A DNA stretch of 38,607 bases from Coriobacteriia bacterium (GCA_009776725.1 WRNE01000008.1:24713-63319), one strand, 5' to 3'; positions 23,276 through 33,261 are shown, numbered from the stretch's first letter. Notes: generated by a model from the sequence alone, not told the origin. Translations and numbers: made by a program.

Positions 23276-24761
23276 CTTCGTCCAACCTCGTATTGAGAAA
23301 CATTCGAGTCCCCCTGGGCGTGTCTTCAACAATGATGCCCAAGGCGCTCAAACCGTCCCGGACTGCATCGGCGACCGGCCAGTCTTTGTCTGTCCGGGCC
23401 TTTGCCCGCAGGCCGGCTAAGGCATCCGCTGCCTCGCCGATGTCGTCTCCTTGGTAATCAAGCAAAAGCCTAGCCAAGTCGAGGACTCCATCGGGCAGCC
23501 CACTTGTCGCTTTAGGACTGCTGGCCAAGTCGACCCCTAGCACAGCCAGTAGGTTTCGAATGGTGGCTGCTGCCTGCAAAGCCAGGGCTTGGAGCCTCGA
23601 GCTGGCCGTGCCCGAGGCAAACAACGTGTTTACATGGCTGATCAAGGCAAAGATCGCAGCTATCGCGCCAGCAGTGTTAAAGTCATCGTCCATCTGTTCT
23701 TGAAAGCCCGACTCGGCTATGGCGATACGCTCTTGTAGCTCTTCGACAGCCCTATCATCGATAACTATATCATCAGAATATACGAGCATATCAAGGTTGC
23801 GTAACGAGTTCTCGACCCGCATCAAGGCTGCCGTAGCCTCGTCAGACCGGTCGCTGGAATAGTCGAAAGGCGACCGGTAGTGGGTCTGGAGCATCAACAG
23901 ACGCAAGGCCTGTGGTGAGACCTGACCCAAAACATCCTTTAGCAGCAGGTAGTTGCCAGTCGATTTACTCATCTTTTCGTCATTTATCGTCAGCATCCCG
24001 CAATGCAGCCAATAGCGGGCAAAGCCGTCTCCCGCTGCTTTGGATTGGGCAATCTCGTTCTCATGGTGGGGAAATATCAGGTCTTCTCCCCCGCCATGGA
24101 TATCGAAGCTTTCGCCCAGATAGCGTCGGCTCATAGCCGAGCACTCAATGTGCCACCCCGGCCGGCCAAGGCCCCATGGAGACTCCCATGCAGGCTCCCC
24201 GGCCTTCGCTGCCTTCCATAAGGCAAAATCCAAGGCGTCGTTCTTGCGCTCGTCCACATCGACACGAAAACCGCTGATCAGATGGTCAATGTTGCGCCTG
24301 CTCAACTCTCCATAGCCTGCATAGGACCGCACTGCAAAGTAAACGTCGTTGTCGACGACATAGGCATGCTGGGACAAGACCAGGCCCTCAATCAGGCTGA
24401 CCATCGTGGGGATCTCTTCAGTGGCCTTGGGCCGCACAGTCGGCTCCTTGACGCCAATGGCCTGCATCATTTCGACAAAGGCCTTCGTGTATTTTTGCGC
24501 AATATCCTCGGTAGTGGTTCCTTCTTCGAACGCACGGTTAATTATCTTGTCGTCGACATCGGTGATGTTTTGGACAAACCGCACATTGTAACCCCGGTAT
24601 TCCAGGTAACGGCGTATCACATCAAATGATATAAACGTTCTAGCATTTCCAATGTGGATATGGTTGTAGACAGTCGGGCCACACACATAAAAACCTACCT
24701 CGCCTGCTTTTAAGGGAACAAACTCCTCTTTGCGGCGCGACAATGTGTTATAGATCCTCAT
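23268..24761 (-). CDS. cysS: cysteinyl-tRNA synthetase
   Basis: A 497-aa class I synthetase. The zinc Cys is in YVCGPTVYN, the HIGH motif is HIHIGNAR (about 34-41), the WHIECS zinc segment lies mid-protein and KMSKSTGN near 265 completes the active site. It charges tRNA-Cys. ATG 24761 has GGTGGG nearby; a TTG one codon upstream is possible. It is in the conserved order ispD-ispF-cysS-rlmB and overlaps the next gene by 8 bp. Confidence 0.97.
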   Translation of the reverse strand: MRIYNTLSRRKEEFVPLKAGEVGFYVCGPTVYNHIHIGNARTFISFDVIRRYLEYRGYNVRFVQNITDVDDKIINRAFEEGTTTEDIAQKYTKAFVEMMQAIGVKEPTVRPKATEEIPTMVSLIEGLVLSQHAYVVDNDVYFAVRSYAGYGELSRRNIDHLISGFRVDVDERKNDALDFALWKAAKAGEPAWESPWGLGRPGWHIECSAMSRRYLGESFDIHGGGEDLIFPHHENEIAQSKAAGDGFARYWLHCGMLTINDEKMSKSTGNYLLLKDVLGQVSPQALRLLMLQTHYRSPFDYSSDRSDEATAALMRVENSLRNLDMLVYSDDIVIDDRAVEELQERIAIAESGFQEQMDDDFNTAGAIAAIFALISHVNTLFASGTASSRLQALALQAAATIRNLLAVLGVDLASSPKATSGLPDGVLDLARLLLDYQGDDIGEAADALAGLRAKARTDKDWPVADAVRDGLSALGIIVEDTPRGTRMFLNTRLDEDE

Positions 24762-24790
24762 CAATTCCCACCAATCTTATTAAAACCCGC

Positions 24791-25279
24791 TCAGACCGTC
24801 TCTAACAATGCGACCGCTGTGGCAGCAATCCCTTCAGACCTGCCGATCGCCCCTAGGCCTTCAGTCGTCGTCGCTTTAATGCCGACTGCATCGACACCGA
24901 GCCCCAACGCCTGGGCAAGCCTTGCCCGCATCGCTTCTTTATGTGGAGAAACCCGCGGCTGCTGAGCCGAAACGACACAGTCTACGTCGATTATACGATA
25001 ACCGGCATCGCTGACCAGCTTCGCCACCTCGCCTAAAAGCCCAATAGAGTCCGCCCCCAGGTACCTGATGTCATTATCGGGGAAGTACTCGCCGATATCG
25101 CCCAGCCGGGCAGCCCCCAACAAGGCATCGGCTACAGCATGGGTCAAGACATCGGCATCAGAATGACCAGCCAGGCCACGGTCATGGTCGAAAACGACCC
25201 CGCCAATGACTAATAAGCGGTGGTCTTCGGGCTTGGCAAAAGCATGTACGTCGTACCCTATGCCGATCCTTAGTCCCAT
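24791..25279 (-). CDS. ispF: 2-C-methyl-D-erythritol 2,4-cyclodiphosphate synthase
   Basis: A 162-aa MEP-pathway enzyme converting CDP-ME-2-phosphate to MEcPP. The metal ligands D10 and H12 (GYDVHAF) and H47 (DADVLTHA) are present, as are GHSDADV, LGDIGEYFPD and the C-terminal KATTTEGLG with the CDP-binding loop. It overlaps ispD by 10 bp, so the two are made together. Length is normal for the family. Confidence 0.97.
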   Translation of the reverse strand: MGLRIGIGYDVHAFAKPEDHRLLVIGGVVFDHDRGLAGHSDADVLTHAVADALLGAARLGDIGEYFPDNDIRYLGADSIGLLGEVAKLVSDAGYRIIDVDCVVSAQQPRVSPHKEAMRARLAQALGLGVDAVGIKATTTEGLGAIGRSEGIAATAVALLETV

Positions 25280-26055
25280 CTTGTGCTTTTATCCAAATCC
25301 AAACGGCTCTGCAGGGCAGCTTGTACCGTTACAGCGTCTTCTGGGACTGTCAGTTTGATATTGTCCCGAGGGCCTTGGACGATGACGACGCGGCCGTCAA
25401 TCCTTTCCACCAACGATGAGTCGTCAGTCCCCACAAAGCCTTCTGCCAATGCTGCGACATGTGCCTCGCGGATTATCTGTGCCCGGAAGATCTGTGGTGT
25501 TTGGGCAGCCCAGAGCAGCGAGCGGTCAGGGGAGCCAAGTATATAACGGTCGTTGACGAGTTTTAGCGTGTCAATCGCCGGGTACCCAATGACAGCCCCG
25601 TCGATCTCAAGGTCGCCTCGCAAGACAGAGATCAGATGGTCGATATAGTCAGGGGTAATCAAAGGGCGTGCCCCATCGTGGATGGCAATGAAGTCGAATT
25701 GGTCGTCGACGGCACTGATGCCGGAAAACGACGATTCTTGCCTAATCACACCGGAGGGGGCCATTTTGACTGGGGTGACGAAAGAAAAGCCAGCGATTGC
25801 CGCTTGATAGTACTCGTCCAGCCTGTCTTCGGGGGCTACTATGACAATCTGGCCTATTTCAGCCACAGCATCAAAAGCCAAGGCACTCCAGGTCAGTATA
25901 GGCTTTCCCAGAATGCTGAACAGCTGCTTGCCGCCTTCGTGCAAAAAGCGCTCGCCGTTGCCGCCAGCCACTATGACTACAGCTGAACTTGGCTGGTCAG
26001 CAAGCCTTCCCTGTGCTGCTAGCGACGACTCTAGTCTAGGGCTCCCATCAGTCAT
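25270..26055 (-). CDS. ispD: 2-C-methyl-D-erythritol 4-phosphate cytidylyltransferase
   Basis: A 261-aa nucleotidyltransferase transferring CMP to MEP. The CTP loop is VVIVAGGNGERF with the Lys of GGKQLF, then RQESSFSGI, HDGARPLI, IDTLK, AQTPQIF, TDDSSLVE and the closing GPRDNIKLTVPEDA. An N-terminal extension of about 22 residues precedes the first strand; the real start might be internal, but GGAG lies 9 nt before ATG 26055. It is the first gene of the isoprenoid/cysS cluster. Confidence 0.95.
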   Translation of the reverse strand: MTDGSPRLESSLAAQGRLADQPSSAVVIVAGGNGERFLHEGGKQLFSILGKPILTWSALAFDAVAEIGQIVIVAPEDRLDEYYQAAIAGFSFVTPVKMAPSGVIRQESSFSGISAVDDQFDFIAIHDGARPLITPDYIDHLISVLRGDLEIDGAVIGYPAIDTLKLVNDRYILGSPDRSLLWAAQTPQIFRAQIIREAHVAALAEGFVGTDDSSLVERIDGRVVIVQGPRDNIKLTVPEDAVTVQAALQSRLDLDKSTRWD

Positions 26056-26102
26056 GCATCAGATCTCCTGCAAGGGCTTTTAAAAAACCACCTGCCTGCC
26101 CG

Positions 26103-26735
26103 TTAATACAGGTAACTGTAGTCTCGTAGTACGACGAAAACCAAAAGCATGAACAATATGAACGATACGACCCCTAGGATGCCTACTACCAAACCGGTAA
26201 TCGCCAATCCCCGCTTGGAGCTTTTCAAGCCTATGGCACTGAGGATGATTGCCGGTATCGCCAAGATATAGCTGATTAAAAAGATGGCAGCAAAGAACGA
26301 TGCCACTGTAGACATGAAGAAACTGAGTATGTTTAAAGCACAGCCACCAACAGCGCAAAAGAAGCCGGCCTTGGCCAAAGGGGCATTGTCCTTGGCTGGG
26401 GCTGTTGCAGTGGGCTGGCCATAGGCAGCCATTTGCCCTGGAGCCTGATAGGCCCCTGGCGTCTGATAGCCTGGTGTCGAGGCAGTCGTCGGCTGGGTTG
26501 GGCTTCCATATGTGTTGGTGCTTGTCGTCGAAGTTGCCGTATAAGCTGGAGCCGATGTATAACCTGAAGTCGGGCTGCTGGCCTCGGTTTGGCTTGAGCC
26601 TGAACCAGGCTGCACTGTCCCAGGTGTCGTTGTGTTTTCGCGAACATCGTTAGTCCATTGGACACCATCCCAATAACGTATCTTCGTGGAGTCGCCACTT
26701 GGATCTGGATACCACCCTGCTGCTGGTTGTGACAT
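26103..26735 (-). CDS. DUF2510-type membrane protein with Pro/Thr-rich linker
   Basis: A 210-aa protein from ATG 26735, 7 nt after AAGGAG. The N-terminus has the DUF2510 pattern AGWYPDPSG (6-14) plus RYWDGVQWT (20-28). A low-complexity Thr/Ser/Gln/Pro/Tyr linker runs to about 120. Hydrophobic segments follow (about 125-150, 150-175, 183-205) with a short positive loop KSSKRG, as in DUF4190-like proteins. The family is common in Actinobacteria and its function is unknown. It has its own promoter signal and is followed by ispD after 47 bp. Confidence 0.8.
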   Translation of the reverse strand: MSQPAAGWYPDPSGDSTKIRYWDGVQWTNDVRENTTTPGTVQPGSGSSQTEASSPTSGYTSAPAYTATSTTSTNTYGSPTQPTTASTPGYQTPGAYQAPGQMAAYGQPTATAPAKDNAPLAKAGFFCAVGGCALNILSFFMSTVASFFAAIFLISYILAIPAIILSAIGLKSSKRGLAITGLVVGILGVVSFILFMLLVFVVLRDYSYLY

Positions 26736-26822
26736 TCCGTTCTCCTTTCTTACCAAAACCAAAAATGCCTTCTCTAACTGCCACTGCAAGCCTTAAAACT
26801 GCGTTTGAATGTCATTCACGAT

Positions 26823-26838
26823 TCGTACGATTATAACA
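26823..26838 (-). promoter_or_regulatory. extended -10 promoter for the DUF2510 gene
   Basis: Read on the minus strand, TGTTATAAT (26838-26830) is a perfect TATAAT with the TGn extension. It is about 95 nt before the start at 26735, with transcription expected to begin near 26823. No good -35 is present, as is common with extended -10 sites. It sits just beyond the clpC terminator. Confidence 0.6.
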
Positions 26839-26846
26839 CGATGCAA

Positions 26847-26879
26847 ACCGCCCGCTTACGATAGGCGTAAACGGGCGGT
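26847..26879 (-). terminator. terminator hairpin downstream of clpC
   Basis: ACCGCCCGCTTACG (26847-26860) pairs with CGTAAACGGGCGGT (26866-26879) with a single C/A mismatch and a 5-nt loop. The hairpin is very stable. Only TTTG follows on the minus strand, so the U-tract is weak. It lies 37 bp past the clpC stop and just before the DUF2510 promoter. Confidence 0.75.
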
Positions 26880-26915
26880 GTGATGGATCAAATGGGTTTA
26901 TTCGGCTTTAGCAGT

Positions 26916-29516
26916 TTATAGCAGGGCGTCTTGCCTGTCTCCAGAGCCGTCGTCTGGTACCGGCAGCGGGTCTCCCCCGCCGTCGTTTCGCTCGCTGCCG
27001 CCAGCTCCAAAGAAGGAGGTAATCAATTCGGCCTCTTGTTTGATGCTGGTCTTCTTACGTGGCGACGGGATCTCGCCCTCGGCGCCTGCAAAGCTAATCT
27101 CCTCGCCGTCATAGTCCACCGAGATGATTGTGCCGGGAGCCCATCTGCCTGCCAAAACTTGCTCGGATATAGGGTCTTCCACTAGGCGCTGGATGGCCCT
27201 TCGCAAAGGACGGGCCCCGAAGGCAGCGTCAGTGCCTTCATCGGCAATATGCTTCTTCGCAGCCTCGGTCAGCTCGATACTCATGTTCTGCGCAATCAAA
27301 CGGTCCCGCAGGTCGGAGACTAGGAGCTCGACAATCTCGGCAATCTGCGAGTCGGTCAGGGTCTTAAAGACGATGATCTCGTCAATGCGGTTTAAGAACT
27401 CCGGCCTGAAGAGCTTTTTCATCTCAGTCATCACACGGCTGTTGATCTCTTCGTCGGCCAGTCCCCGAGAACCGCTCGCCCCAAAGCCTACAGGGGTGCT
27501 CTGGGAGATCTCCCGGGCGCCAACGTTGGTGGTCATGATCACTATGGTATTGCGGAAGTCTACCTTCCGGCCTTGCCCGTCGGTCAAGCGGCCTTCTTCG
27601 AGGATTTGGAGAAGGATATTGAAAACATCGGGATGGGCTTTTTCTATCTCGTCGAACAAGATGACGGAATACGGCCTTTGACGCACAACCTTGGTCAGCT
27701 GGCCGCCTTCGTCATACCCGACATAGCCAGGAGGCGAGCCTACCAGGCGGGAAACTGTGTGTTTCTCCATATACTCGCTCATGTCAAAGGAGAGCAGGGC
27801 TTCTTCAGTGTTGAACAGGAACTCGGCCAAGGCTTTCGACAGCTCTGTCTTGCCGACACCGGACGGCCCAGAGAAAATGAACGATCCAGCAGGGCGCTTA
27901 GGGTCTTTCAAGCCGGCCCGCGAACGGCGAATGGCCTTTGAAACGGCAACGACGGCCTCGTCTTGGCCGATGATCCGCTCGTGCAGCACTTCTTCCATAC
28001 GCAGCAGCTTGTCGGTCTCTGCCTCGGTCAAGTCGGTTACCGGCACGCCTGTCGACATCGAGATGATGTCGGCAATCTCGGAGGCTCCCACCGATGCTAT
28101 GTGCTTGGTCGAGTCGTTGCGCCACTCGTCTTCAAGCTTGGTGCGCTCGGCGACCAGCTTGTGCTCTTGGTCACGCAAGACGCCTGCCTGCTCGAAGTCC
28201 TCACTGGCAATTGCGGCATCCTTCTCCACCCGTACCTGGCGGATCTTCTGGTCGATCTCGCTGAGGTCGTTGGGAATGGTCATGTTGCGGATGCGCATCC
28301 GGGCGCCCGCCTCGTCTAGGACGTCGATGGCCTTGTCAGGCAGGAAACGGTCCTGGACATAACGGTCGGCCAAAGTCACAGCAGCCTCGATAGCCTCATC
28401 AGTGAAGCGCACCCGGTGGTGGTCCTCGTAGCGGTCCCTTAGGCTCTCTAGGATCTTCACCGCGGCATCATGGTCGGGCTCGTTGATGACGACCGTTTGG
28501 AAGCGGCGCTCCAAAGCAGCGTCTTTTTCGATATGCTTGCGGTATTCTTCGGAAGTGGCTGCACCGATGATCTGGATCTCGCCCCTTGACAAAGGCGGCT
28601 TTAATATGGCGGCCGCATCGATCGAGCCTTCCGCCGAGCCTGCACCGATGATGGTATGGATCTCATCGATGAACAAGATCACGTCGTCACGGTCTTTGGC
28701 CTCTTTGACCACGCGCTTCATACGCTCCTCGAACTCGCCCCGGTACTTTGACCCAGCTACCAAGGCTGCAACGTCGAGGGTGATCAATTGCTTGTGGCGC
28801 AAAATATCGGGGACCTGCTCCATTGCGATCATCTGGGCCAAGCCTTCGGCGATCGCTGTCTTGCCGACGCCCGGGTCGCCGATCAACAGGGGGTTGTTCT
28901 TCGTGCGTCTGGATAGAATCTGCATCACGCGCTCGATCTCGCGCTCCCTGCCAACCACTGGGTCAAGTTTGCCTTGTTTAGCCTGGTCGGTGAGGTTGGT
29001 CCCGAAATCGTCCAGTATCCCAGCATTCTCCGAGTCGTAGAACTCCTCAGCGGGATAAGGGCCTCCATGGGTGGTCGGTGCCTTCTGCAGCAGTTCGATG
29101 ACTGCTGCTCTGACCATGCTGGCCTCAATGCCAAGCTGGCTTAACGCTTGGATCGCCACACCATTGCCCTCACGGGCTATGGCTAGCAGGAGGTGCTCTG
29201 TTGATATATTGGTATGGCCGAGCTTCATCGTTTCACGCAAGGCGAACTCCAAGACCCGTTTTACCCGGGGAGTGAAGCTCAAATGGCCTTCCGGCGACTC
29301 GTCCTGTTCGTCAATCAAGGCCTTTACCTGCTCCAGCGCGTTGTCATAGCTTACGTTTAGCGAGCTTAGGGCTTGTGCAGCAACGCCTTCTGGTACCTTT
29401 AGTAGGGCTAACAGTAGATGCTCAGTGCCAACGAGGCTGGAGTTAAGCAAGCGTGCCTCGTCCTGAGCGATGGCTAAGACATTCCTAGCCATTTCGGTAA
29501 ATCTGTCAAACGACAT
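26916..29516 (-). CDS. clpC: ATP-dependent Clp protease ATP-binding subunit ClpC
   Basis: An 866-aa Hsp100 unfoldase. Two Clp N repeats (about 1-145) come first, then AAA+ module 1 with Walker A GDPGVGKT (213-220) and LFIDEIH. The middle domain contains a UVR motif (SEDFEQAGVLRDQ), which marks ClpC rather than ClpA/B. AAA+ module 2 has GPSGVGKTE, LFDEIEKAHPDV and the C-terminal sensor-2 GARPLRRAIQ. It feeds substrates to ClpP and is essential in many actinobacteria. GGGAG precedes ATG 29516. No ctsR or mcsAB is beside it; it follows lysS by 80 bp, and no CtsR- or HspR-like site was seen there. Confidence 0.97.
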   Translation of the reverse strand: MSFDRFTEMARNVLAIAQDEARLLNSSLVGTEHLLLALLKVPEGVAAQALSSLNVSYDNALEQVKALIDEQDESPEGHLSFTPRVKRVLEFALRETMKLGHTNISTEHLLLAIAREGNGVAIQALSQLGIEASMVRAAVIELLQKAPTTHGGPYPAEEFYDSENAGILDDFGTNLTDQAKQGKLDPVVGREREIERVMQILSRRTKNNPLLIGDPGVGKTAIAEGLAQMIAMEQVPDILRHKQLITLDVAALVAGSKYRGEFEERMKRVVKEAKDRDDVILFIDEIHTIIGAGSAEGSIDAAAILKPPLSRGEIQIIGAATSEEYRKHIEKDAALERRFQTVVINEPDHDAAVKILESLRDRYEDHHRVRFTDEAIEAAVTLADRYVQDRFLPDKAIDVLDEAGARMRIRNMTIPNDLSEIDQKIRQVRVEKDAAIASEDFEQAGVLRDQEHKLVAERTKLEDEWRNDSTKHIASVGASEIADIISMSTGVPVTDLTEAETDKLLRMEEVLHERIIGQDEAVVAVSKAIRRSRAGLKDPKRPAGSFIFSGPSGVGKTELSKALAEFLFNTEEALLSFDMSEYMEKHTVSRLVGSPPGYVGYDEGGQLTKVVRQRPYSVILFDEIEKAHPDVFNILLQILEEGRLTDGQGRKVDFRNTIVIMTTNVGAREISQSTPVGFGASGSRGLADEEINSRVMTEMKKLFRPEFLNRIDEIIVFKTLTDSQIAEIVELLVSDLRDRLIAQNMSIELTEAAKKHIADEGTDAAFGARPLRRAIQRLVEDPISEQVLAGRWAPGTIISVDYDGEEISFAGAEGEIPSPRKKTSIKQEAELITSFFGAGGSERNDGGGDPLPVPDDGSGDRQDALL

Positions 29517-29596
29517 TTCATCTCCCTTGTCTTAAAGGCCTCGGCTGTTATAAACGGTACATTGTTTTAAACGATGCTGATACAGTCGAGGCAACT

Positions 29597-31159
29597 TCAC
29601 ACTTCGTCGCGCATATGGGGAAAGAGTAAGACGTCTCGGATCGAAGCGGAGTCAGTCAGTAGCATTGTTAGTCGATCCACACCAAGCCCCATACCTCCAG
29701 CCGGGGGCATTCCGAACTCCAATGCGCGTATATAGTCGGCATCAAAGCCCATTGCCTCGTCGTCGCCTGCTGCCCGAGCTGCCAGCTGTGACTCAAACCG
29801 CCTTTGCTGTTCAACAGGGTCGTTTAGCTCTGTGAAAGCGTTCGCATACTCAGAACCACAGATCAATAGCTCGAAACGGTCCGTCACATTGGGGTCATCT
29901 GCTTTTTGTTTGGCTAAGGGAGATGTCTCCAATGGATGCTCTGTGACGAATACCGGCTGTACGAGATTGCGCTCTACAAGCTTCTCGTATAGTTCGACGA
30001 TTATTTTACCTTTCCCCCATGAGTCTTGTAAGGAAATCTGATAATGGTTCGCTAAGGTTTTCAGTTCTGTAAGGGTTCTGTTAAATGATACTTCTGTACC
30101 AGCAGCCTCACTGACCAAGTCGATCATTGTCCTAGACGACCACTCTCCAGACAAGTCGATCTCATTGCCTTGATAAGTGATTTGCAGGCTGCCGTTGGCT
30201 GCCAAACAGGCACGCTGGATCAGCTCGCGGGTCAGCTCCTTCATGCCTGCCTGGTTGCTAAAGGCCTGATAGGCCTCGAAAGTAGTGAACTCGGGGTTAT
30301 GGATCTGGTCCATGCCTTCGTTCCGAAAACAGCGGTTGATCTCAAAGACTCTTTCAAAACCGCCGACTAGCAGCCTTTTTAAATGCAGCTCAGGGGCTAT
30401 TCGCAAATAATAGTCACGGGACAAGGCGTTATGGTGAGTCACAAAGGGGCGGGCAGTGGCACCACCTGGTATTGCATGCAGCATCGGTGTCTCGACTTCG
30501 ATAAAGCCACGTTCGATCGCCACAGCACGCAGGGTCGATACGATGACAAAGCGCTTTTCGAAGGCGTTTTTTACCTCAGGGTTCACAATCAGGTCGACAT
30601 AGCGCTGCCGGTAGCGGGTTTCCCGGTCAGCCAAGCCATGGAATTTTTCAGGCAGGGGCCTTAAGGCTTTTGAGACCAGCTTGACCTTATGCGGTGCAAT
30701 CGACAATTGGCCGCGCCTCGTTCGCAACACAGTGCCCTCGGCGTTTACCCAGTCCCCTATATCTAGTTCTTTGACCTGGGCAAAAGCCTCTTCGCCAATC
30801 ACATCTATGCGAATGAACAGCTGTATTTCAGAAGTCGAGTCGCGCACGACCATGAACACTATCTTGCCTTGGTCGCGTATTGCCACGATGCGGCCGGCAA
30901 TACCCACCTCGTCATCGGTATCTGTATCGTCCTCTAGGGCGCTATAACGCTCTTCCAGCTCGGATATATGGTGGCTTATCGAAAAATCGTCCCCATAGGG
31001 GTCTGCCCCGGCGTCAATATAGCGTTGGCGTTTGGCCAGCCTGACCTCGTTTTCTACTGACGAGGCGCTATCTGGCTCTTTTTCAAGCGCAGTTTGGCTG
31101 GCTGTTCCGCTATCTAAGGACTCATTGTTGGTTTTTTGCCTGTCTTGGTTATCTGTCAT
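29597..31159 (-). CDS. lysS: lysyl-tRNA synthetase (class II)
   Basis: A 520-aa class IIb synthetase. A disordered polar N-terminal stretch of about 45 residues precedes the OB-fold anticodon-binding domain (IAGRIVAIRDQGKIVF, motif-like GDWVNAEG). Motif 2 is FRNEGMD and motif 3 is GMGLGVDRLTMLL. It charges tRNA-Lys. Its start is 3 bp after the greA stop, with a GGGTAAGAG-type site inside the greA end. The greA-lysS order is a common bacterial operon. Confidence 0.97.
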   Translation of the reverse strand: MTDNQDRQKTNNESLDSGTASQTALEKEPDSASSVENEVRLAKRQRYIDAGADPYGDDFSISHHISELEERYSALEDDTDTDDEVGIAGRIVAIRDQGKIVFMVVRDSTSEIQLFIRIDVIGEEAFAQVKELDIGDWVNAEGTVLRTRRGQLSIAPHKVKLVSKALRPLPEKFHGLADRETRYRQRYVDLIVNPEVKNAFEKRFVIVSTLRAVAIERGFIEVETPMLHAIPGGATARPFVTHHNALSRDYYLRIAPELHLKRLLVGGFERVFEINRCFRNEGMDQIHNPEFTTFEAYQAFSNQAGMKELTRELIQRACLAANGSLQITYQGNEIDLSGEWSSRTMIDLVSEAAGTEVSFNRTLTELKTLANHYQISLQDSWGKGKIIVELYEKLVERNLVQPVFVTEHPLETSPLAKQKADDPNVTDRFELLICGSEYANAFTELNDPVEQQRRFESQLAARAAGDDEAMGFDADYIRALEFGMPPAGGMGLGVDRLTMLLTDSASIRDVLLFPHMRDEV

Positions 31160-31162
31160 CTC

Positions 31163-31630
31163 TTACCCGATCTTTAATACAGTCAGCTCCAAGGTTGTGC
31201 CGTTCGGTATATCGACTTGCACGACCTCGCCCTTCCTGCGGCTGAGCAGTGCAGCGCCCACAGGCGACTCGTGAGAGATCCGTCCTTCAGACGAATCGGC
31301 CTCAGCTGCATCCACAATAGTCAGCTTTCTTTCGCTGCCATCGCCCATTGCTACTGTTACCTGGCTGCCTACGACCACCCGGCTGGGGCGTTTTGGCAGT
31401 TCTACAATAGACGAGTTTGCCAAGATCTGAGTGATTTCAGCTATCCTGCTCTCAATCCAAGCCTGTTCGTTCTTGGCATCGTCGTATTCTGAGTTCTCTG
31501 ATATGTCACCGAACTCTCTAGCCACTCGGATACGTTCGCCTATCTCAATCCTTTTGACTGTCTCAAGCTCGTAAAGCTCGGCTTGGAGCTTTTCTTTACC
31601 CTCTGGTGTCAAGGTGATTTCTTTAGCCAT
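31163..31630 (-). CDS. greA: transcription elongation factor GreA
   Basis: A 155-aa protein with an N-terminal antiparallel coiled coil (about 1-75), which inserts into the RNA polymerase secondary channel. The tip acidic region is DISENSEYDDAKNEQ. A C-terminal FKBP-like domain (about 82-155) holds VGSQVTVAMGDG and SPVGAALLSRRKGEVV. It stimulates RNA cleavage in backtracked complexes. GGAG is 6 nt before ATG 31630. It is the first gene of the greA-lysS pair, after the tatA terminator. Confidence 0.97.
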   Translation of the reverse strand: MAKEITLTPEGKEKLQAELYELETVKRIEIGERIRVAREFGDISENSEYDDAKNEQAWIESRIAEITQILANSSIVELPKRPSRVVVGSQVTVAMGDGSERKLTIVDAAEADSSEGRISHESPVGAALLSRRKGEVVQVDIPNGTTLELTVLKIG

Positions 31631-31692
31631 TATTACTCCTTTGCTCCTTTGCGGTCAAAGGTACGATAAATCGGACACATACAAATACAAGA

Positions 31693-31728
31693 CAACGCGG
31701 TACGCGAGAATTGTCGCCCACCGCGTTG
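31693..31728 (-). terminator. terminator of tatA
   Basis: A perfect 9-bp stem CAACGCGGT/ACCGCGTTG with an 18-nt loop. On the minus strand it is followed by TCTTGTATTTG, a U-rich but broken tract. It lies 22 bp past the tatA stop and upstream of greA. Confidence 0.75.
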
Positions 31729-31749
31729 TAGCTTAAGAATAACTAAATG

Positions 31750-32040
31750 CTACTTGACGCTCGGTTTTTTCTTCCTGCGGACCACCACTTCTTCATATTC
31801 GTCATCATCGTCGTCTTCGACGATGTCTTCTTCGACTATGCCTTCTTCGACGATGTCAGCCTCATCGAGCTCTTTGCCCTCCATGCCATCGCGAACACCT
31901 TTTACGGTCTTTCCCAATGTCTCCCCAAGTTTTGGCAGGTTCTTCGGTCCGAATATAAGTAAAGCAACGCCTAATATCACTAATAACTCAGGCATCCCCA
32001 AACCAAAGATTTTCGCAGCCGCTATAACGGGAAAATCCAT
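31750..32040 (-). CDS. tatA: Sec-independent translocase subunit TatA/E
   Basis: A 96-aa protein with a short N-terminal transmembrane helix (about 14-30). The diagnostic FGP (30-32) follows, then an amphipathic helix (about 33-52, NLPKLGETLGKTVKGV). The tail has repeated EEGIVEED-type acidic units, a run of five Asp and a basic end (RRKKK). It forms the pore for twin-arginine export. GGAGGT lies 7 nt before ATG 32040. tatC is not adjacent, so the other Tat genes must be elsewhere. Confidence 0.93.
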   Translation of the reverse strand: MDFPVIAAAKIFGLGMPELLVILGVALLIFGPKNLPKLGETLGKTVKGVRDGMEGKELDEADIVEEGIVEEDIVEDDDDDEYEEVVVRRKKKPSVK

Positions 32041-32278
32041 TGTGCTACCTCCAAGTCAGGTTTGCATGTAAAAATGGCATCACACCAGTCTGATCAGTTC
32101 TCTGCTCTTGCCAATTAAACCAGTGTAATTACCGCATGCCATAGGTTACCACGAAAAGCGACTGGTTGCAGCCAAGGCATAAGTCTTTTGGGCTTTGCAG
32201 ACGCTTGTCCAAACCATTGTCCAAGCCTGCTTTTTTCAACAAGCCAAGGCCTGCCTAAAAAAGCAATTACCCTAATAA

Positions 32279-33160
32279 TCACAGGTTCGTGTATTCAGGG
32301 TTCTCTTGCGACAGCATATGGTTGGCAATCAACCAGTTTTTGATCGTTCCCACATCGTAGCCATCGTCTTCTTTTATCTCCAGGGCATACATTTCGTCTG
32401 TCTTGATCAGTTCAACCAGGGCATCGGTCAGTTGGTACTCACCATTGGCGTCTGCCTCGATCAAGGGCAGGATCTGTAGGACCTTCGGTGACAATAGGTA
32501 CCTGCCAAATATTGCCAGATTTGACGGCGGGTCACTCTGCGGTTTTTCGACCAGGCCCCTTACCTGCCAAACCCCTTGTTCGCCCTGGTCGCTTAAGTCG
32601 ATCCCGTCAATGACACCATAGCGCTTGGTCTCTTCTATAGAAACCCTGTTGACAGCTATGACGCTTGCCATATCGTGGGCCTTAGAGACCTCCATCATCT
32701 TTTGGAGCATGTCGTTGTTCGGTACGATAACGTCACCGAGCAAGACAAAGAACGGCTCGGTAGCCTTGTCGGTTTGCAGGTTCTCAGATGAAAAGGCAGT
32801 GCCAGACGCTAAAATCATGTCCCGCGCACAATTGACAGCATGTCCTGACCCAAGCTGCTCTTCTTGATAGACAAAAGCTACAGGGTATTTGCTTAATGTG
32901 CGGATTTTCTCGGCATAATCAGCCTTGTCATGCTCTTCCAAATAAGTCTCATAGTCCGCCTCCCTTTCAAAATGGGCCTCGATGGCAGGCTTCGACTTGC
33001 TGGTCACGATGACAATGGGGTCAGCATCTGCTGCGTCTGCCTCCTCGACGATATATTGAATCGCAGGCTTGTCTACAATCGGCAGCATTTCTTTTGGTAT
33101 TGCTTTTGTGACTGGTAAAAACCGAGTCCCTAGACCAGCAGCTAGAATAACAGCTATCAT
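32279..33160 (-). CDS. galU: UTP-glucose-1-phosphate uridylyltransferase
   Basis: A 293-aa nucleotidyltransferase. The nucleotide loop is AAGLGTRFLPVTKAIPKEML (about 7-26). IQYIVEEA, YQEEQLGSGHAV, LLGDVIVPN, a VEKP element and the C-terminal KEDDGYDVGTIKNW follow, all standard for GalU. It makes UDP-glucose for glycans and glycolipids. AGGAGG is 8 nt before ATG 33160. It stands alone between tatA and the trigger-factor-like gene, with 238 bp of mostly unremarkable sequence on the tatA side. Confidence 0.96.
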   Translation of the reverse strand: MIAVILAAGLGTRFLPVTKAIPKEMLPIVDKPAIQYIVEEADAADADPIVIVTSKSKPAIEAHFEREADYETYLEEHDKADYAEKIRTLSKYPVAFVYQEEQLGSGHAVNCARDMILASGTAFSSENLQTDKATEPFFVLLGDVIVPNNDMLQKMMEVSKAHDMASVIAVNRVSIEETKRYGVIDGIDLSDQGEQGVWQVRGLVEKPQSDPPSNLAIFGRYLLSPKVLQILPLIEADANGEYQLTDALVELIKTDEMYALEIKEDDGYDVGTIKNWLIANHMLSQENPEYTNL

Positions 33161-33261
33161 TTATGAACCTCCTAAGACAATGCATTCAAGCTCTAAGATG
33201 CCCTTCATAGTAGCATGTTTTGACTTGAAACAAGGTTTTTTTAAGGTTTTTCCAGCATGCT

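Noticed and set aside
29517..29596. CtsR or HspR operator before clpC
   Set aside because: No heptad direct repeat of the CtsR type and no CTTGAGT-type inverted repeat is visible in the 80-bp gap.
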